From NCBI GenBank assembly GCA_017996595.1, contig JAGOGT010000064.1, forward strand, positions 1 through 6,642: a stretch of DNA of 6,642 nucleotides, in the 5' to 3' direction. The notes beneath the pieces are model-generated. The model made no database searches. It had not been told where the DNA came from and worked only from the letters and a program-made list of their open reading frames with translations. This document shows, piece by piece, positions 6,533 through 6,642 of this stretch. The stretch is from Candidatus Cloacimonadota bacterium (lineage in GTDB: Bacteria > Cloacimonadota > Cloacimonadia > Cloacimonadales > Cloacimonadaceae). Each line of letters starts with the position of its first letter. Positions within the stretch are counted from its first letter, which is position 1. A program made the translations under genes and the position numbers.

Positions 6533-6642
6533 TGTTGTCCCTTCCCGGTTTTTTCGCCTGGAGACAGGCGTGCGCCATTCAGAAAAGCGGCTGCGGACAG
6601 CACTTTCTTTCCTGCGGCTTGCACCTGCTTCACCAGAATGGA
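6529..6642 (-). CDS. fmt: Methionyl-tRNA formyltransferase, C-terminal 37 residues (cut by the window edge)
   Basis: An open frame enters from the right edge (first full codon at 6642) and ends at TGA 6531-6529. The 37 visible residues include ILVKQVQAAGKKVLSA and AFLNGARLSPGEKTG. These match the usual end of Fmt: a strand with VQ..GKK.M(S), then the FL.G..L.PGE segment of the C-terminal tRNA-binding domain. Fmt formylates Met-tRNA(fMet) for translation initiation. The catalytic N-terminal domain lies outside the window, so activity cannot be judged. The stop overlaps the DUF116 start by ATGA (6532-6529), showing co-translation. The fragment is short, so the call rests on motif recognition plus the DUF116 neighbour. 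Confidence 0.8.
   Translation of the reverse strand, partial: SILVKQVQAAGKKVLSAAAFLNGARLSPGEKTGKGQQ

Overview
The window most likely comes from a bacterium of the Fibrobacterota-Chlorobiota-Bacteroidota (FCB) assemblage. Candidatus Cloacimonadota is my best guess. The strongest reasons are a secreted metallophosphoesterase ending in a type IX secretion (T9SS)-style C-terminal sorting domain (YPNP motif, GIYFLKL, terminal KVVIVK), a HrcA/CIRCE-controlled groEL, and the gene content. This placement comes from recognition by eye, not from a search.

Layout. The left part (1-1846) is a plus-strand heat-shock unit. A degenerate heptanucleotide array (1-42) is followed by a -35 TTGACA with an AT-rich -10, a CIRCE operator with one arm mismatch (84-110), a strong Shine-Dalgarno sequence, the complete groEL gene (153-1781) and a textbook intrinsic terminator (1810-1846). 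No groES lies between operator and groEL, and none follows before the terminator, so groEL appears monocistronic. A gap of about 300 bp (1782-2087) separates this unit from the converging minus-strand genes. It holds the groEL terminator, a second short tandem repeat (ATTAAC units) and a hairpin that probably terminates the minus-strand radical SAM gene.

Everything from 2088 to the right edge is on the minus strand. In transcription order it reads: the 3' end of fmt (methionyl-tRNA formyltransferase, cut by the window edge and overlapping its neighbour by ATGA), a DUF116 membrane protein with seven conserved-looking Cys, a membrane-anchored HtrA-like serine protease without a PDZ domain, a T9SS-type secreted metallophosphoesterase (again overlapping by ATGA), and after a 115-bp gap a radical SAM/SPASM-like protein. 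The first four genes are so tightly packed that they are very probably one operon. The radical SAM gene may be read through or have its own promoter.

How they fit together. fmt and DUF116 neighbours are known from other bacteria, which makes this a translation-initiation/housekeeping operon. An envelope protease and a secreted phosphoesterase have been appended to it. I see no phage, transposon, CRISPR array, tRNA or rRNA. I do not see a convincing previously undescribed system. The most unusual points are the PDZ-less HtrA coupled to a T9SS cargo gene that lacks its own ribosome-binding site, an in-frame 15-bp duplication inside that cargo's signal peptide, and the degenerate heptad-type repeats in both intergenic regions around groEL.
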